Position numbers and translations under genes: made by a program
Shown here: one piece after another, positions 1 through 11,412 of the stretch
How positions within the stretch are numbered: position 1 is the first letter of the stretch
Layout: the number at the start of each line of letters is the position of its first letter
Source of the DNA: Struthio camelus
Taxonomy: Eukaryota > Chordata > Aves > Struthioniformes > Struthionidae
Direction: 5' to 3'
Length of the DNA stretch: 64,000 bases
NCBI RefSeq assembly: GCF_040807025.1
Contig: NC_090968.1
Coordinates: forward strand, 7,305,906-7,369,905
The notes under the pieces: generated by a model
Database searches by the model: none
What the model saw: the letters and a program-made list of their open reading frames with translations, nothing else
What the model was told of the DNA's origin: nothing

Positions 1-1884
1 CCGCCGTGCCTGCGTGCTCGCTCCCCGGCCCGGGCTGGGTTTGCTCGGCCTCCTTCCGCGGGCAGCGCTCTGCCGACGGACCCGAGGGCCTCGCGCCGGC
101 TGCCGGCTCTTGCCGGGGCTGGGGCAGCGCGAGCCCCGTCCCGTCCCGCACGAGGCTCCCGGCCGCCCGCCCGCCCGCCGGCACCCTGCTCACGCCGCTT
201 TTGTCGTCCTCATCCAGCGGGGCGAGGCGGCGGCTTACGCTTTTCCCGAGGTGCAGGCAAGACTGTTCAGAGTAACAAAAACCTGCATCAGAATTCAGGT
301 CTGGTATTGAAAGCTTCTGTCCTGCTTGTTTCTCGCTCGCTGGGTGTGAGCGAGCAGAGGCAGGACAGGCGGATTTGGGTTATAGTAGTTAGAAGAAGTG
401 TTAATATCTTGGGGGGGAAAAAGAAAAAAAAAGCTTTGCGTGCTCAAAGCACCGCAACACCATTGATGCAGCAGGATGTGGCCACGCTGGCGGCCCGCGA
501 CCTCCCGCCGGGCGCGCAGAGCCTCCCCGCAGGGCCGTCGTGCCGTGGCACCCTGAAGCACCGCGGCCGGGGTTAATGCAGCTCTCCGGGTTGCTGTGGA
601 AGATCTCTGCTGATGCTCTGGGTGGTATTGCGCTGTCTGTCTGCTACGTAATTTGCTGCTCTGACCAATCCATTAAAAAATAATTAAAAGCCAGGCAACC
701 CGACATGTAATCAATATTGAAGTTATAGGTGCAAATGACAGAAGCCACCACACTGAAGATTTGCAGCTCTCTGCTGTGCATTTATTCATTAATCATTTCT
801 CTGGAATGCTGCGAGGAGCTGCAGAGCTCTCAGGAGGTGTTTTGTCCTTTGCAAAACAGTCCTTTGCCTCTCAAAGGAGGAAAAGGTCGGTAGTTAACTG
901 AGGGTCCGGGAGGCTGTATTTGCTGCGGCCGCCCTCGGTGGGCCGAGCAGGCGTGGACGGGCTCGGCGCCCGCCGTGGTGATGGAGCTGGCACGCAGCCG
1001 CGGCGCGGGCGCAAGGCGGACGGCAGCTCTGGGCGCGGAGCCTTGCGCTGCCTCCTTCCTTTCGTGGCTGTGTCCTAGGAGCGCGCGGTTCTTGGCCCAG
1101 TTTGCGGATGAATAATGGATCATGTTCCCAGTTGTTTAGGAGTTGAGGTTCATAAATTATATCCCAAGTTATGTGAGATGGCAGGGTGTCCGGAGCACGG
1201 GAGACTAGAGGAGACGGCTTTTATCTTCTTTCCAGTGCTGCTGTCAAGAATAGATGGGCCATGTGGCACCTCCGTTTGCCTGCACCAGGCCCAGCTGGCG
1301 CGAGGGTGAGATTTGCGCTATTCAGAGCGGACAGAGCAGCTGCGGTTTATCCCGCGTGCAGGGCTGGCGGTGCCGCTGGTGCTCGCGGAGCGCCTCCTGC
1401 CCCACGTGAGCCAGCCCAGCTTGCAAAATGTAAAACAGCCCCTGCACCTTCCTGTCTTCGCAGCCCCCCAGGGGCCTGGGGAATCGCTGGGATGGCAGCT
1501 GCCGGGACAGATGCACAGGGCTGGGTTGCCACCAGAGGGAAGTGTTGGTTTCCACTCCTGGGAGTGCAGGAGAGGCTGACGGGGGTGCATCCCCCTCCGC
1601 GGCCCGTGCGAGGAGGGGGGCCGGGGTGCATCCCCCCCCGGTGCAAGGAGGGGAGCCAGGAGCCGGGGTGCATCCTCCCCCTCCTGGTGCAAGGAGGGGA
1701 GCCAGGGACCAGGATGCATCCCCCTCCCACATGGGGACAGGAGCCAGTGGGCAAGGAAGCTTTCAGGGGAGGAAGCGGGGGCACGTGGAGACTCCGCCAT
1801 GCACCCCTCTGTCCCCGCCAATCCGCACGTCCAGCCGCAGTGTGGATTCCAGGCAGCTGAAATGTTGTGTTTCCCTGTTTGTAG
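1..1884. other. TACC1 intron (partial), GC-rich at its left end
   Basis: The stretch before the first recognisable TACC1 exon is read as intron because the next exon starts in phase 1 with an acceptor. The first 250 bases are very CpG-rich. An AT-rich part lies around 650-800, and a four-unit degenerate tandem repeat lies near 1583-1760. I see no exon encoding the more N-terminal TACC1 regions here, so those exons should lie to the left of the window. Confidence 0.6.
1583..1760. repeat. Degenerate tandem repeat, about 40-46 bp unit, four copies
   Basis: The core GTGCATCCCCC recurs near 1586, 1626, 1668 and 1712, with AAGGAGGGGAGCCAGG between copies. The units vary in length because of C-run and G-run changes. 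The array lies in a TACC1 intron, about 120 bases upstream of the 1885 exon. It also keeps long reading frames open on the minus strand, which should not be taken as coding. Confidence 0.75.
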
Positions 1885-4800
1885 GCTTTGAGAAGGAGAC
1901 CTCCAAGCAGCTGGAGAAGGACGGCCCTGGCCTCTTCCCCGTGAGTGCCCCTTCCCTTTCCCCTGCCGTTGCCCGCGGGGGCCCGGGGCGCCCTGTCCGC
2001 AGTAAAGCCGCGGCCGGGGCTTGGCGCAGGCGCGGGGGCCGGGGGGGACGTGAGCAGCCCCGCGGGAGCGCTTGGCAGCGCGCAGGGACGTGGCTTGAGC
2101 GGCCGAGCGAGGAGACAGAGGAAAGCGGTGCGAGACGGGTGCTGGCTGGCGTGAAGCGGCGCCCAGGGGATGCCGCTGGCGGTCGGTGCTCCCGCCGCCT
2201 GCGCCTTTTAGCAGGGGTCCTCGAGCGCTGCTTTCGGGAAGCCGCTTGACAGCAGAGACGGGGGGATTAAGGAAAACCGCCTGGCTCCACAGTCCGGCAT
2301 CCGCGTGGGCTGCGGGGTGCAACCCCGGCGAGCGGCCCCGGGACCCTGCGCCGGCGCTGCAGCGCAGCACCGCTGCCCGCTTAGCTCGCCCGCCCCGGCC
2401 GCTCCGGGGGCACGCAGATGACAGCGGGATTAGCAGCATCAGCACAATTAGCTGCTCTGAGACAGATTTAACGACGCTAAGCCCCACAAGGGCATTCGGC
2501 ACAGCAAGCCTGTTGTTCGGGACGGCAGAGTGCTGAGGCTCGCTAAAAGCCAGGCTGGGCCAGCGTGTGCAGACCAGCCGCGGGCATCCCAAAGCGCTGG
2601 GGGTGGGATGGGGGGGGGGTTGAGAGGGTCTGGGAACGCTTCCCTGGTGTAGCAAATCAGCGTGCAGCTGGGATGCCGGGACGTGGATGCACCTGGACCT
2701 GGGATGCCGTCCTGCCGGGGGGGTGGCGCTTGCAGGGGGTCGGGGTGCGCGCCTGCTGCTGCAGGGCGCCGCGGGACCTGCTGCAGAAACCCGGCGGGGC
2801 TGAGCCTCGCCGGCGCGGGGCTGCTGCTGCGGACGCAGAGCCCTGGGGCTCGTGCGAACGCTGGTGCGGAGCGGGGCCTGTCTCGCTTGGGTCTGAGCGT
2901 AGCCGGAGCTGGGGGAGGAGGGGGGGCAGTGAGAAGTGCTTTTCGTTTCCAAAACACTGCAAAAACACTGACTAGCTCCTCGGTAGCACTTCTCTATTTA
3001 TGGCCTTGCAGGCGGTTACCAGGGAGATAGCTGTGAGGGGCTGTCGCTGGTGCTGGGACGGAGGAGGAGGAGGAGGAGGCGGTGGTGCAAGCCTCCCTTG
3101 GGAGGAAAGCCTTTCTGGGAGGCCTTCCCAGCTGGGGGACCCCCTCGAGAAAAGGGATGGGACCGGCATCGCGGCTGGACTGCTGCAACCTGCCCTGCGC
3201 CTGCTTTCTGCGGTCCCAGCTTTGGCGAGAGGGAGCTCAGCACTGGGAGAAGGCGGCACTAAGCAATGTGGGCGCCACTTTGTCCCTTGCAGGAACGCTT
3301 GTCACAGATGCTGGGGGGTGCCGGGGTCCTGTGTCGGCATCGCCGATCCCGGGGCGCTCCGGGAAGAGCCAGGCTCCGGCACGCACGGCCCGGCTGCGTG
3401 GTGGCCGTGGCCCCTGCTCCTGGCCATCGGGAGCGTGGTCCTGGGGCGAGAGCCTGCCTGCCTGGCCGGGGCCAGCCCGGCACCTGCTCGGCAGCCAGGA
3501 GAAATCGGCCCCCACCAGATCCCTGCTGAATTCGGGGCGATGAGCAGGGCTGAGCAAGTCTCTCTGCAGCTGCTGCCCGCAGTTCGGATGTGCCAGCTGC
3601 AGTGAAACCGCCACCTCGCCGGGAGGGGACCGAGGCAAGACCCGACCCCTCGCAGACCCTCCTGCGCGGCTCGCAGTCAGCAGAGCTCCTCGAGGCCGGG
3701 GCTGTTGTAAACTAACCACAAAAGCAAACGCAGGGCGGAGTGAGGGTGGTGTCAGGTGTGAGAGCATCCCGTTGGGATGCAAGCGCACGTGGAGGACGCT
3801 TGCATGCACAAAAGCACACGAACACCCCCTGCTTGGGCTTTGCACGTCCCGGCAGTGCCGCCTCCTCGTGTGGGTCTAGGGGCTGGCCCCCCTCACTCGC
3901 AGCAGGAGGTGGCCGAGGTCCGTGGGCAGCTCGTGTCCAGGTGTCCAGGAGGCGGCTATCCCTGCAGGTTAGGGCTCGGATCAGGTGCCTCAGATCATCA
4001 GCCTGCAGAGGTGATGAAAGAGGGGGGGAGGACACCCCAAACATGGGAAGCAGGATGAAAAGAAAGCCAGAGCAATGCTGCGTCCTTGATGGATAATTCT
4101 CCCCGCAGGGCAACCCTGGGCTGTGCTCGATGGAGAAAGCCCCTGCACCCATCACCAGCGTGGGCAGAAGCGAAAGTCCCCTGGACGGCATTTGCCTCAG
4201 TGAATCCGAGAAGACAGCGGTGCTCACGCTCATCAGGGAGGAGGTAAGGTCGAGCGGCCAGGGAGGTTGCACCCCGGCGCAACACCTGGCCTTGGGGCCC
4301 CTGGCCAACACCTCCCGGCCGTGGCGCGGGAGCTGGGGCTGCCTTGCAGGAGGTCTGGGCGCTGCTGCGGAGCACGTGGAGGGGGGATGCACCGGCTCCC
4401 TTCGCCGGGTCCAGCTCCCACGTGCCGCAGGCGTTCAGACACGGGTGAACCCAAGCGCCTTTGGGGGGCTGAGGGTTGAGGTACAGACTCGGAGCACATG
4501 CCGAGGGTCTTGTGTCTGCCACGACCTAGATAATCACCAAGGAGATAGAAGCAAACGAGTGGAAGAAGAAATACGAAGAGAGCCGGCAGGAGGTCCTGGA
4601 GATGAGGTAAAGACCTTCCTGTCCGGCGGGCAGACACCCACCTGCGGAGTGGGGCTGGACTGTGTGTTCCCGCGGGTTGAGCACCTCTCCCTCCTGCTGC
4701 GGGGCCCCTGGGCAGTTTGCTGGCAGCCGAGCTGTCCTCCAGGTGTCTGCCTGCAAAGCGCCACCTCTCACCTGCTGTTTTCTCCTTCCGTTCCAGGAAA

Positions 4801-7141
4801 ATTGTGGCTGAGTATGAGAAGACCATTGCCCAGATGATAGGTAAGGCCTCTGCCCTGCACCAGGGTGGACCTAGCACAAGGGTGTGCCTTGACCGGCGGT
4901 CGGGTCCCCACGTTGTCACTGTGTCCTATGTGCTATCCCTTCTCTGTTGCAGAGGATGAACAGAGGACGAACATGACATCGCAGAAGAACCTCCAGCAGC
5001 TCACGATGGAGAAGGACCAGGCCCTGGCAGACCTAAACTCTGTGGAGAGGTCCCTGTCGGACCTCTTTAGGAGATATGAAAACCTGAAGGGTGTCCTGGA
5101 AGGCTTTAAGAAGGTCCTTGCCTCTTGAGTTCCTCTTCCCTTTCCCAGTCCTGGTCCCAAGTGCAGGGTTCCCGGCAGCATGGCCTCACCTCGTCCCATG
5201 CAGTAACGCTGCGGCTCCCTTCAGTCCAATTGGTGCTTTGCTCATGCTCAGAGGACTGTTTATCTGCTTGCTTTCCTCTGTCGGTTTTTTGATACATGAG
5301 AAGAGGAGGCTTGTGAATGTCACAGGAAGTCAGTGGTGAGAGCTGGGCTCTCCGGAGAGCCCGTTCGTCTCCATATTCTTGCCACAGCATTCTCCTTTTA
5401 ACCTGCGAGAAGCCACATCCAAGGCAAGAGCGGATGCCAGGGCAATGCACCCTTAAAAGCACTGGCTCCGTTTGCACAAGGGGTTTCCATGCTGCCAGGC
5501 TGGATAAATGCTCCAGCATAAGTGAGAAACTGGGCCTATTTAAAGTTTTTCTCTGTTACATGCAGATGTAGCAGAGTAGCATCTCTGTGCTCAGTCCCCG
5601 TTCAGACGGATGTACCTTATTTTCCAGAATGAAGAAGCTTTGAAAAAGTGTGCTCAAGATTATTTAGCCCGGGTCAAGCAAGAAGAGCAGCGATATCAGG
5701 CCCTGAAAGTCCATGCAGAAGAAAAGTTAGACAAGTAAGCATCCCATTTCCATTGGGTATTTGAAAGGCAGGTTGGCCTTTTCTGGGTGCTGGTGGGAAG
5801 GAAGAGAAAAGGTGGCTTTTCATGCTTTCCTTTGGGGTCTATTTATAAAAGCATGGCAATGGCAAACCCTCAGAGAGACTCGTGTGCACAGCCCTGCCCA
5901 TCCGGCACTGGCGTCTGAGAAGTTGTGCGGCACTGGTCTCCATTTGCATTTCTGAGGTTAGAAGGCAAGAGCTTATTGACGTGAAAAGCTGCTGTTTATA
6001 ACCTCAGATGTGAGTTTAAATGGATATAATTAAGCTAGCACAAATCCCTGAATGGACTCTCTGCTCTTCTGCTTACCTTTTTTAATGGAGGCCCTGAGGT
6101 GCAGAGTCTGTTTGCAGTAGCTTAAAAAGTTCCCACATTTCAGTTGATCTCATGTTTCTTGTGTGCAAAGAGGGTAATGCAATTACCCTGGCTGAGCTGA
6201 TGTGCAGCAGCTCATGGTGACCTGCTCGTACATCTGAGCCAAGTGAATGAGGAGCTGGTTTAGGTTAGCCCTGAGAAAGCAGTTTCCATACCGGAGTTTG
6301 GAGTTGCCTAATCCAGCGTCATATGGAGTACAACTTTTCTGTACAGGGAAATGTTCCCTGGCTGCCTCCAAAGGCATAACCACTGTCTCTTTCTCTCCCA
6401 ACCCCACGAAGAGCCAACGAGGAGATCGCCCAGGTGCGCACAAAGGCCAAAGCTGAGAGCGCGGCACTGCACGCCGGGCTCCGCAAAGAGCAGATGAAGG
6501 TGGAGTCCCTGGAAAGAGCCCTTCATCAGAAGGTAAAGCTCCCACTGCTTTCTCTCTGGATTGCTGTGGTACCATTTGGCTGTCCTGAGCATCCCCTTGG
6601 TGCTGGAGGTGGTCTTCGGGTCTTTGTCCCAGAAGGTGCTTTTCTGTGTATGACTCTGTCCTCTTGCAAGGAGATGCAAGCTCTGCCCAGGCTCAGGCAA
6701 GGCTGCGTGCAGCCATGTGGCCTCCAGCGCTGGGCTGGCACGCGTTGAGCTGTCTTGGAGCACGGGCAGAGCTTGTCTACATGTGCCTGCTAATGGACGT
6801 GTGGGCTGAGCAACAGCAGAAGTGGGCAGCCAGAGGTGCGGGGGCCCTGTGCGACAAACGCAGCTGGATGTGTTAGGGGATGAGGAGACGTGATCCTGTG
6901 TTCCCCACAGCACCTGGTGCTGTATGGAGGAGCTGTGGCAGCGGCAGGCACAGGAGCCCAGCTGCACCTTCTGCTGGTGGAGCTTCGTGTGCTGACTCAG
7001 TGGCAGATGGACCTGGGCTTAATCCCCATCTGGTGCCGCGGCAGGGGTCCTCAAGGTCTGCTTTTCTTTCAGAACCAGGAGATTGAGGAGCTGACCAAGA
7101 TCTGCGATGAGCTGATAGCGAAGCTGGGAAGGACAGACTGA
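1885..7141 (+). CDS. TACC1: Transforming acidic coiled-coil protein 1, C-terminal exons (5' incomplete)
   Basis: TACC1 is a centrosome and microtubule-associated adaptor whose C-terminal TACC coiled coil binds partners such as ch-TOG/CKAP5. Eight exons are seen: 1885-1940, 4109-4243, 4530-4606, 4797-4840, 4953-5113, 5628-5734, 6412-6532 and 7073-7141 (TGA). All junctions are GT-AG and the phases join into 255 codons. Diagnostic segments include [69 protein letters not shown] and the C-terminus [17 protein letters not shown]. The GICLSES and [10 protein letters not shown] wording fits TACC1 rather than TACC2 or TACC3. About the last 210 residues are heptad-rich coiled coil. The first exon ([14 protein letters not shown]) matches the residues just upstream of the domain in TACC1. 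It begins in phase 1, so at least one earlier exon lies outside the window. The donor after 5113 (GTCCTT) is weak. PLEKHA2 downstream supports the assignment. Confidence 0.95.
3061..3083. repeat. GGA microsatellite
   Basis: A short run of GGA triplets lies in the TACC1 intron between exons 1885-1940 and 4109-4243. The rest of that intron (1941-4108) is GC-rich and I recognise nothing else in it. Confidence 0.7.
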
Positions 7142-9644
7142 GTCTCACCACCCCTCGTCCAGCACTGTGCACTTGGCCGCTTTTCTTGTACCTTCAAGCA
7201 CCTTGCCTTATTACCCAGGAATAACCCCCTTAGCAGAGAAGCACACGCGTGCAGCTGCCTGCCGCTTGGCTGCCGGACTCCGCAGCCTCACCTGCAACAC
7301 CGGCCCCCACGATGTCCCAGGCTCTGGTTATTTCCCAGGCTCGAGGGCCCCAACAGACGCTGGGGCTCGGCTCAGCTCTCCGCAGTCAGGCTGGACGCGT
7401 GCGTTCCCCGTGGGGCTGCCAGCCCCCCGGCCGGCCGCGCGGTCCGTCTGTGCCCTTCCCAGCAGTGCGGTGGCTTCCCGGGCTCCGGCCGCGGGAGCGG
7501 GCGCCAGCTGCGCTCGCACGAGATCCGCCACTGATTTTCTTTTCTCGCTAGATGGGCTCGACGGCGCGGTCGGTCCTGCCCTGAGACGCGGGCGAGGTCC
7601 CAGGCGCGATGCCGGGTCTGGCGCAGGCTGAGCAGCTCGTGCCGGGGAAGGAGCCCGGCATGGGATGTGCAGGGGGTGGAGAGGCAGCGCAGGCAGCACA
7701 GGGACCCCAGCGCCCACCGCCGCCCGGATCCCCTGGTGAGGTGGCCTGGCGGTAGGTAGGTTTTGGGGAGGGGGTGGTTTTTCACAGGGCAGACCCATGC
7801 CTCTAGCACACCAGTGAAGCACAGCACAGCACATCCCAATCCCTGGCCATGCTGGCCTCTAGGGAAGGAAGCCCACGTCTCTCCGCATTCGTGCACTTTA
7901 TTAGCATTGCGCTCGGGCTCTCTGCCGGCTTTTTCCAATCTGGCACGGTCCTCCTGCACATCCCGTTGCCCACAGGAGGGCAGAGACGGCTGCTTGGCCG
8001 TAGTCACTCCAAGCCTTCTCAAGGAGAGCAAGTTGAGTGCTGGGGACGTCTGCAGCCGGGGTGGTTTCCTCAGAGAAATGGGGAAGATCTTAGTTCTGGA
8101 GAGCTGGGACCCGTCCTTCCTCCCTGCGGCCGTTCTGCTGTTCACCCCTTGCACTTCCTGATATTTACTGATGTGGGGTTTCTAGTCTGCTTTAAAACGT
8201 GCAAAGCCAAGCCCCTTGCTGTTGGTCCCACAAGCTGCAGGGAGCTCAGTCCCCCACCGTAGCTGTTGCAGAAGGAAGGAAGTAAACCCCAAACTTCTTC
8301 ATGATTCTGCTGACCTAAAGGCTCCTAACCAGTACAGAAGGGCTGTAGTGATAGAGGATTCACTAGTATCACCTTGAATGCATAGTGGTGAAGTGTCAAA
8401 TAAGGGAAATATTTGCTGTTTTGACTGTTTCCTACCTAGCCTGGCTACAACTTTAGCAAACCTTTTTGCTGCTATCTTTTGGTAACAGAATCAAGCTGTT
8501 TTCTCTCTATTTTCTGTTCCCTGTGTTGAGCATGCAGTGCAAACATCTGTTGAAATCAGAGCCATATACCTGATAGATATTTTATTAGTTACATTATGTA
8601 TAGAGAGACTTTATTATACACTTAGGCAGCAAAGATGATGGCAGCCTGCCCCGGCACGCAGCACTTCTGGGACGGGTGCTCACGCTCCCGGTCGACGCGG
8701 CGGTGGGGCTGTTAGCGGTGCAGAGAGGGAGCCGGCGGCTGAGGCCGTTCGGAGGGGTGGATCTGCGGCTTTCTGCCCAATAGTCAGCTCCTTGCACAGC
8801 TGCCAGAAAAGAAAAAACTTTTCCCTTTTTCCTCCCTGCACATCCCTCCAATACACTGGTAGAAAAACTTCTATGAGATGATCTGTGAAGGCTGTTTCTG
8901 TCCAGGGAGTTAATGTGCCAACCGCAGCCCACTGGAGCATGACTCCCTTCGCTCCATTTCACCAGCATTTGGGACTTCTAGAATAGCATCGTTTTCTTCT
9001 TCTCTTATTCTCACACGTGTCCCACTCCAGAACAGCCTTCCTGGCCTTACGGTGAATGACCCGCTCTTGGCTGCTGTTAGCCAGGGCTTTTGCAGGTGAT
9101 GGTGACCGTAGCGAGCAGCGACCTCCAGAAGGTGCTGATCACGGGGTGTGCTGCCCCTCTGGACCTTCGGAGGGGCTCTGCAGTTAAATTAAAAACCCTG
9201 AGACCCATCTTTCTCTTGGGGATTTGGGTTTGTCCATTTGCGTCTTGTTCAGAAATTGGAAGGGAGAGCAGAGTTGCACAAGCTCTTGGGGCTCATAAAA
9301 AGTTAATGTGGGGTGGTTTCCAGTTTGTGAAGTTTTGATTTCACCTCTCTCAGCAGCTACCCAGAACTGTAACTTGCATATTATGAAGTAAATCCTCCAG
9401 TCTTCCCTCTGCTGCAAGAGGAGCAGTGTGAGAGGCAAGGCTGCCTGTGGAGAGCTGCTCCCACGGCAATAATCTGCTCTGGCAGCATCTTCCCACTTCT
9501 CCCTGCTGCCTGGTGTCTCGTGGTTGCACTTTCACTGCCTCTGTCGTCCGAATGCTGCTCTGTTTCTGTGCCTGTCAGCATGCACTTACAATCTGGGCAA
9601 AGAAGATTCCTAAGGAATGATTTATTAACTATAATATGGTTATA

Positions 9645-9692
9645 GTTACATATATATAAATATATATATAATGGTTATAGTTATATATAATA
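9645..9692. repeat. TA-rich microsatellite with duplicated flank
   Basis: Runs of ATATAT are flanked on both sides by copies of ATGGTTATAGTTA, as if a roughly 35-bp segment had been duplicated around the TA tract. It lies in the probable TACC1 3' UTR. Confidence 0.7.
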
Positions 9693-10458
9693 GAAGGCCT
9701 GTGTTTGTAACTTTAAATGGGCAAGACTGTTGCCTCTCGTGTGCTGCTTTCTGGCACGCAGAGCCGGGAGCAGAGCTGCGGCGAAGCCTGGCTCGGTTCC
9801 TGGAGCTCCTTCTCTGCGAGGCTACAAAGGCATGGCTCCATCTTTTGCTAATCAACAGCATTTGAAGAGGAGTGTGAAAGTCCCTGCTGTTCCCAGGTCA
9901 GGGAGCCAATTGCAGTCCTGCTGCAGAGTAATTTCCTCAAGTGTCTTGGGAACACAACGGTATTCACATGCTTCCCCCGTGTTCAAGCCAAGAAGTGTTA
10001 TCAGTGCAGGAAAACTTTGCAAATAGCCAGGCATTGAGAGCCGAGCATGGTTGTGTTCGTCTTCTCTTTCTGTCTCTCGCAGCAGAATTTCAATATCCGT
10101 TCCTAACAGTGGAGGGTGCCTGCCTGTAAAACCGTTAGCGTTGCTGTTTGCAAGTGTGTGTTTGCCCATAGATCTCTTGTCTACAATGAAGTGCCAATGA
10201 GTAACCATCCTCCCTGCAAATCCGCTTCCACCCTGTCCTTCCGGAGCGCCCTCCCTCATCGAGGTGGGAGGACTTCATCTTTGCATTGACTACTACCAGG
10301 ATTGCTTTGTACAATGTATGTAACTGCCATCGACATAAATTTTATATGTACGATAATTTCCCTTTTATATGTCAGGTAAATATTTGTAAGAGTTATACTC
10401 ACACAAATGAGATTATTATAATGATTACTAATATATTTTTTCCATGTTTCATTGCCTG

Positions 10459-10464
10459 AATAAA
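10459..10464 (+). terminator. TACC1: Polyadenylation signal AATAAA, probably TACC1
   Basis: A canonical AATAAA in AT-rich context is followed within 35 bases by T-rich sequence. It is the first clear canonical signal on the plus strand after the TACC1 stop. Confidence 0.55.
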
Positions 10465-10480
10465 AATTGTGTTTACCACT

Positions 10481-11412
10481 CTTGAAAGCTTCTTGGTATT
10501 TGTTAGAAGACTGGTGATGGATTTTTTTAGAGAAGTCGGTTTTGTCTTCTAGAAAGGACCTCATTCTGCCTCATTCTTATTAATAGGGTTGGTCATTCTT
10601 TTGATTTTGAAGAAGCATGATTAGCATCCATTCCTGAAATCTGCTTTTATGAACTCTGGAAGTCAGACCCGACACAAGTCTGAATGCCCTGATAATTTCT
10701 AGCATGCTTAAATGCTGTGCTTGGCAGATTTCCCTAAGCTGTGATGCAGCCGCCGGCGTGCCCCGTGCTCGGGGGAACAGCTTTCCGCGGGGAAGACGAG
10801 TGGAGAGCAGTGGCGGTACTCTGGGAAGCAGGCGCTGCTTTCAGCCCTGGCCTGACCCTGGTGCCTTTCGGGGCCTTGGGTAAACGTTCCTCAGCTTAGC
10901 TTCTCCCTCTGTGGCGACAGAGACCTTCCCCTGCCCGGCTGAGGGGCGCCAGAGCGAATAGGTGAGTATCGGGGTGGCGCGTGGTGCTCCCAGCCCCATG
11001 CATGCTTCCAGCCGGCCTCTTGCACTGGTTTGGGTGGGATGGATGCTTTGGAGGACTTTGCCCCAACTAAACTGCTGCAAACAGAAAGAAAGGGGTTTTT
11101 CTCTGCACAGAGCATATGGGCTTTATCAGGACCGCTGAGAGCTGCTGCAAGGGAACTTGTCCGGCGCCGGCTCCCGGCGCAGGAACCAGCAGGCGCGGAG
11201 CAGGGCTGCGCTCACGGCAGCCGGGGAACGGGCCGGCGCCGGCCGATGCCCTTGGGGCACCACGTCCCCTCCTGCCCTGCTAAGATGGCATTAGCCAGGG
11301 GCTGCATAAGTGTGTTATCCTCAGCCCACTGATCCAATCACTCCAGGAGATTAGCTGTAAGACCTTAATACAAAGCAGCGGCTGCGCGGCCCCGCTCCGC
11401 ACACTGCTGACC
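10481..11412. other. Intergenic spacer and Ly6-gene upstream region
   Basis: This short spacer separates the presumed TACC1 end from the Ly6-type gene. A CCAAT motif (in GATCCAATCAC) lies near 11332, and a weak TATA-like CTTAATACAAA lies near 11364, about 50 bases before the start codon. These are plausible core-promoter elements, inferred by position only. No coding sequence is recognised. Confidence 0.4.

Larger units (their letters stand above)
7142..10480 (+). other. TACC1: Probable TACC1 3' UTR
   Basis: After the TACC1 stop there is no further splice-compatible coding exon, and the first good AATAAA on this strand is at 10459. A 3' UTR of about 3.3 kb is inferred; long TACC1 3' UTRs are known in mammals. 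The segment 7370-7740 is unusually CpG-rich, while 8160-10480 is AT-richer. A TA-rich microsatellite sits at 9645-9692. No separate gene is recognised. The exact transcript end is inferred from the signal only. Confidence 0.55.

Noticed and set aside
1318-2952. A 544-codon open frame on the minus strand, the longest in the window.
   Set aside because: It is antisense to a TACC1 exon and introns, runs through a tandem repeat, and is rich in P, R, S, A and G, as expected from GC-rich sequence with few stops. No domain is visible.
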